A DNA stretch of 9,195 nt from Candidatus Daviesbacteria bacterium RIFCSPLOWO2_02_FULL_41_8 (GTDB lineage Bacteria; Patescibacteriota; Microgenomatia; Daviesbacterales; UBA10151): positions 1-9,195 of the forward strand of contig MFDZ01000004.1 of assembly GCA_001777455.1 (NCBI GenBank), written 5' to 3'. The notes under the pieces were generated by a model. That model searched no databases and had not been told where the DNA came from. It saw only the letters and a list, made by a program, of their open reading frames with translations. Below, piece after piece: positions 7,872 through 9,195 of the stretch; positions within the stretch are counted from its first letter, which is position 1; each line of letters begins with the position of its first letter. Both the position numbers and the translations under genes were made by a program.

Positions 7872-8717
7872 TTACTCGTGTCTAACAGCCATCATGGAGG
7901 CAAAGTTTTCCAGGATCGCATTATTATCCATATTCCTTTTAACATAAGCCCGGAGAGTTTGGTATTCCTTAATGAATTTATTGGCTGATGTTTCCGCCTG
8001 ATCCATGGAAATAAAACGGGAAGCTGTCCGGGAAAGTTCTGATTCTAAAAAAGTCCCCTCCAAAAGCAAAGTAATAATTTGGCTGTCAAAAAATTCCAAT
8101 ATCTTAGATAACTCCGGTTCAAAGATGAATTTAAAGTTCTCATTATTTGTATGGATCCCGACTTTCGTCGGGATGACTGGAGATGTGGCAGTGATGTCCA
8201 CCACTGTCGGAGTTTGATTTAGCAGACTTTTCATGCTGGAATAAAAAACTAAAACCTGTTTATAATTTTTGACTAAATTGACCAAACTCAAAAGCTCCTC
8301 CGTGTCCGGCTGGTCGCCTTTTAATATCACTTCCTGATAGTTTTTAAAAATTGGCTGGGCTTTGAAATAATCAAAGGCGGCTTTATTGACCATAATACGG
8401 TCAGTATCAAGTTTTTGGGTGGAGGAGACAAAATATTTTATTAAATCAGAGTTAATTGAACCATAAAATCTATAATTTGAAGTGAGTATTATGCTGACTG
8501 TTTTTTTTGGCTTGGGAGCCATGTTAATTTTTTTCTTGACACTCAAATCTTTTACTAAAGCGTAAATATTTTTAATTTCCTGGAAAAAAACCCTGTTTCT
8601 TTCCACTTCTGCCCTGATCCGTTTGATTTTTAAGTTGGCAATTTCTGAATAAGCCTGGGTAATGGCCTTCAGTGATTCTCCCTCTTCTAAATTTTCATCA
8701 ATTTGTTTGAGATTCAT
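7872..8717 (-). CDS. atpG: F-type ATP synthase gamma subunit
   Basis: The 281-residue length is normal. The N-terminal helix (LKAITQAYSEIANLKIKRIR) and the C-terminal helix (LSRTASRFISMDQAETSANK) match the antiparallel coiled coil of gamma that rotates inside the alpha/beta hexamer. SIILTSNYRFYGSINSDLI corresponds to the TSDRGLCGGFN strand of the Rossmann-like domain. The protein is otherwise diverged. Residues 181-190 (VIPTKVGIHT) are encoded by a small palindromic repeat and form an in-frame insertion just before NENFKFIFEP, the conserved 'F-EP' segment. The start overlaps the atpA stop (ATGA), the classic coupled junction. In a normal operon atpD follows; here an unknown gene does. Confidence 0.93.
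   Translation of the reverse strand: MNLKQIDENLEEGESLKAITQAYSEIANLKIKRIRAEVERNRVFFQEIKNIYALVKDLSVKKKINMAPKPKKTVSIILTSNYRFYGSINSDLIKYFVSSTQKLDTDRIMVNKAAFDYFKAQPIFKNYQEVILKGDQPDTEELLSLVNLVKNYKQVLVFYSSMKSLLNQTPTVVDITATSPVIPTKVGIHTNNENFKFIFEPELSKILEFFDSQIITLLLEGTFLESELSRTASRFISMDQAETSANKFIKEYQTLRAYVKRNMDNNAILENFASMMAVRHE
8148..8177. repeat. Palindromic repeat encoding VIPTKVGIHT inside atpG
   Basis: ATCCCGAC-TTTC-GTCGGGAT at 8155-8174 is a perfect 8-bp stem with a 4-base loop, flanked by GTATGG on one side and GAC on the other. Read on the minus strand the unit (gtcatcccgacgaaagtcgg...) is a familiar small dispersed repeat, as I recall it. It is translated in frame as VIPTKVGIHT, residues 181-190 of gamma. 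The length is compatible with an in-frame insertion into a surface loop. Confidence 0.7.
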
Positions 8718-9195
8718 GGGCAGATCTTTGCCAGTAATGGCCCTGCTCCTTCCAGCAGTTTTATCAACTCTTCGTCGGTTTTTAGCTTAGGAACGGCTTT
8801 GGTGATCGGCATCAACTGCGGTTGCCTGATGAATGCTTCCGAGATAACCCCTTTGTACTTTTCCACGAAGCTTCTGTTTTTATCCTGCAGGAATGTTGTA
8901 AAGGGGAGGGCGAGCAGTATTGCCTGAACCGGCTTGATGACGGCGGTTAGCGGATCTTGTTTTAGTATTTCCATGATCAAATTCCTTCTTCTCAGGATTA
9001 ATTGCGTTTCCTTGGGGAGTTCTGAGCTAAACCGGGAAATTGTTTCCAAATCCGCCGCGGCGGACAACACTTGCCTGATCCGGGTGGACAGCAAATTGGT
9101 CATTTGGTCTTGAGTTTGCCGGCCGACCCGGGAAACTGAAAGCGAAATATCAATGGCCGGGGTTTGTCCCTGGGAACGCAGGGCGGCTTTGAATA
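8714..9195 (-). CDS. atpA: F-type ATP synthase alpha subunit, C-terminal part (5' end outside the window)
   Basis: The frame is open to the right edge and gives 159 residues. It begins FKAALRSQGQ and continues TPAIDISLSVSRVGRQTQ, the conserved alpha segment carrying the arginine finger (R in SVSRVG, codon 9130-9128) that contacts nucleotide at the catalytic interface. The rest (AADLETISRFSSELPKETQL, then LRRRNLIMEILKQDPL) is the alpha C-terminal helical domain. An internal ATG at 9103 is not the start, because the conserved SVSRVG lies before it. The gene ends in TGA inside an ATGA overlap with atpG, which also shows that TGA is a stop here. Confidence 0.95.
   Translation of the reverse strand, partial: FKAALRSQGQTPAIDISLSVSRVGRQTQDQMTNLLSTRIRQVLSAAADLETISRFSSELPKETQLILRRRNLIMEILKQDPLTAVIKPVQAILLALPFTTFLQDKNRSFVEKYKGVISEAFIRQPQLMPITKAVPKLKTDEELIKLLEGAGPLLAKICP

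Noticed and set aside
8714..9103. A separate 129-residue gene starting at the ATG at 9103
   Set aside because: The frame continues upstream to the window edge through the conserved alpha segment SVSRVG, so this is the C-terminal part of atpA.

Overview
The window looks like a piece of a Patescibacteria (CPR) genome, perhaps of the Microgenomates type. This is inferred from a divergent, short-subunit F-type ATP synthase, large Ser/Thr/Gly-rich surface proteins, a MerR-type helix-turn-helix fused to a membrane-anchored fibre, and several small palindromic dispersed repeats, some read through in frame. TGA is used as a stop (end of atpA), which argues against the TGA=Gly code of Gracilibacteria/SR1. 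Every gene I accept is on the minus strand, so the window reads from right to left.

Right part (9195 to 4714): the 3' end of atpA (F1 alpha) overlaps atpG (gamma) by ATGA. Seven bases later comes an unrecognised 197-residue gene, and that gene overlaps by 11 bases an 855-residue secreted or surface protein with a signal peptide and Ser/Thr/Gly-rich beta-repeats. The tight packing suggests one transcript, atpA-atpG-unknown-surface protein.

Middle (4609 to 2144): a HigB/HigA-like toxin-antitoxin pair sits between the surface gene and atpD (F1 beta). The antitoxin stop is 11 bp from the atpD start. A good internal promoter (TTGACA-N17-TAATAT) with a palindrome in its spacer lies at the toxin/antitoxin junction and could drive antitoxin, atpD and atpC together. 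An 88-bp palindromic repeat separates atpD from atpC, which encodes an epsilon subunit with only its N-terminal domain. The usual A-G-D-C order is thus kept but split by about 3.9 kb of foreign genes.

Left part (2151 to 1): beyond atpC is an AT-rich array of 10-bp-phased ATCAGA-like hexamers facing inverted copies. Next is a promoter whose spacer is filled by two tandem 10-bp repeats, with further copies nearby. It drives a gene that runs off the left edge and encodes a MerR-like DNA-binding domain, a linker, one membrane segment and a long phage-tail-fibre-like ectodomain. The 10-bp repeats are plausible autoregulatory sites. This membrane-tethered regulator with a fibre ectodomain, plus its operator array, is the best candidate here for an undescribed system. 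The split ATP synthase operon with a toxin-antitoxin pair just ahead of atpD is the second.
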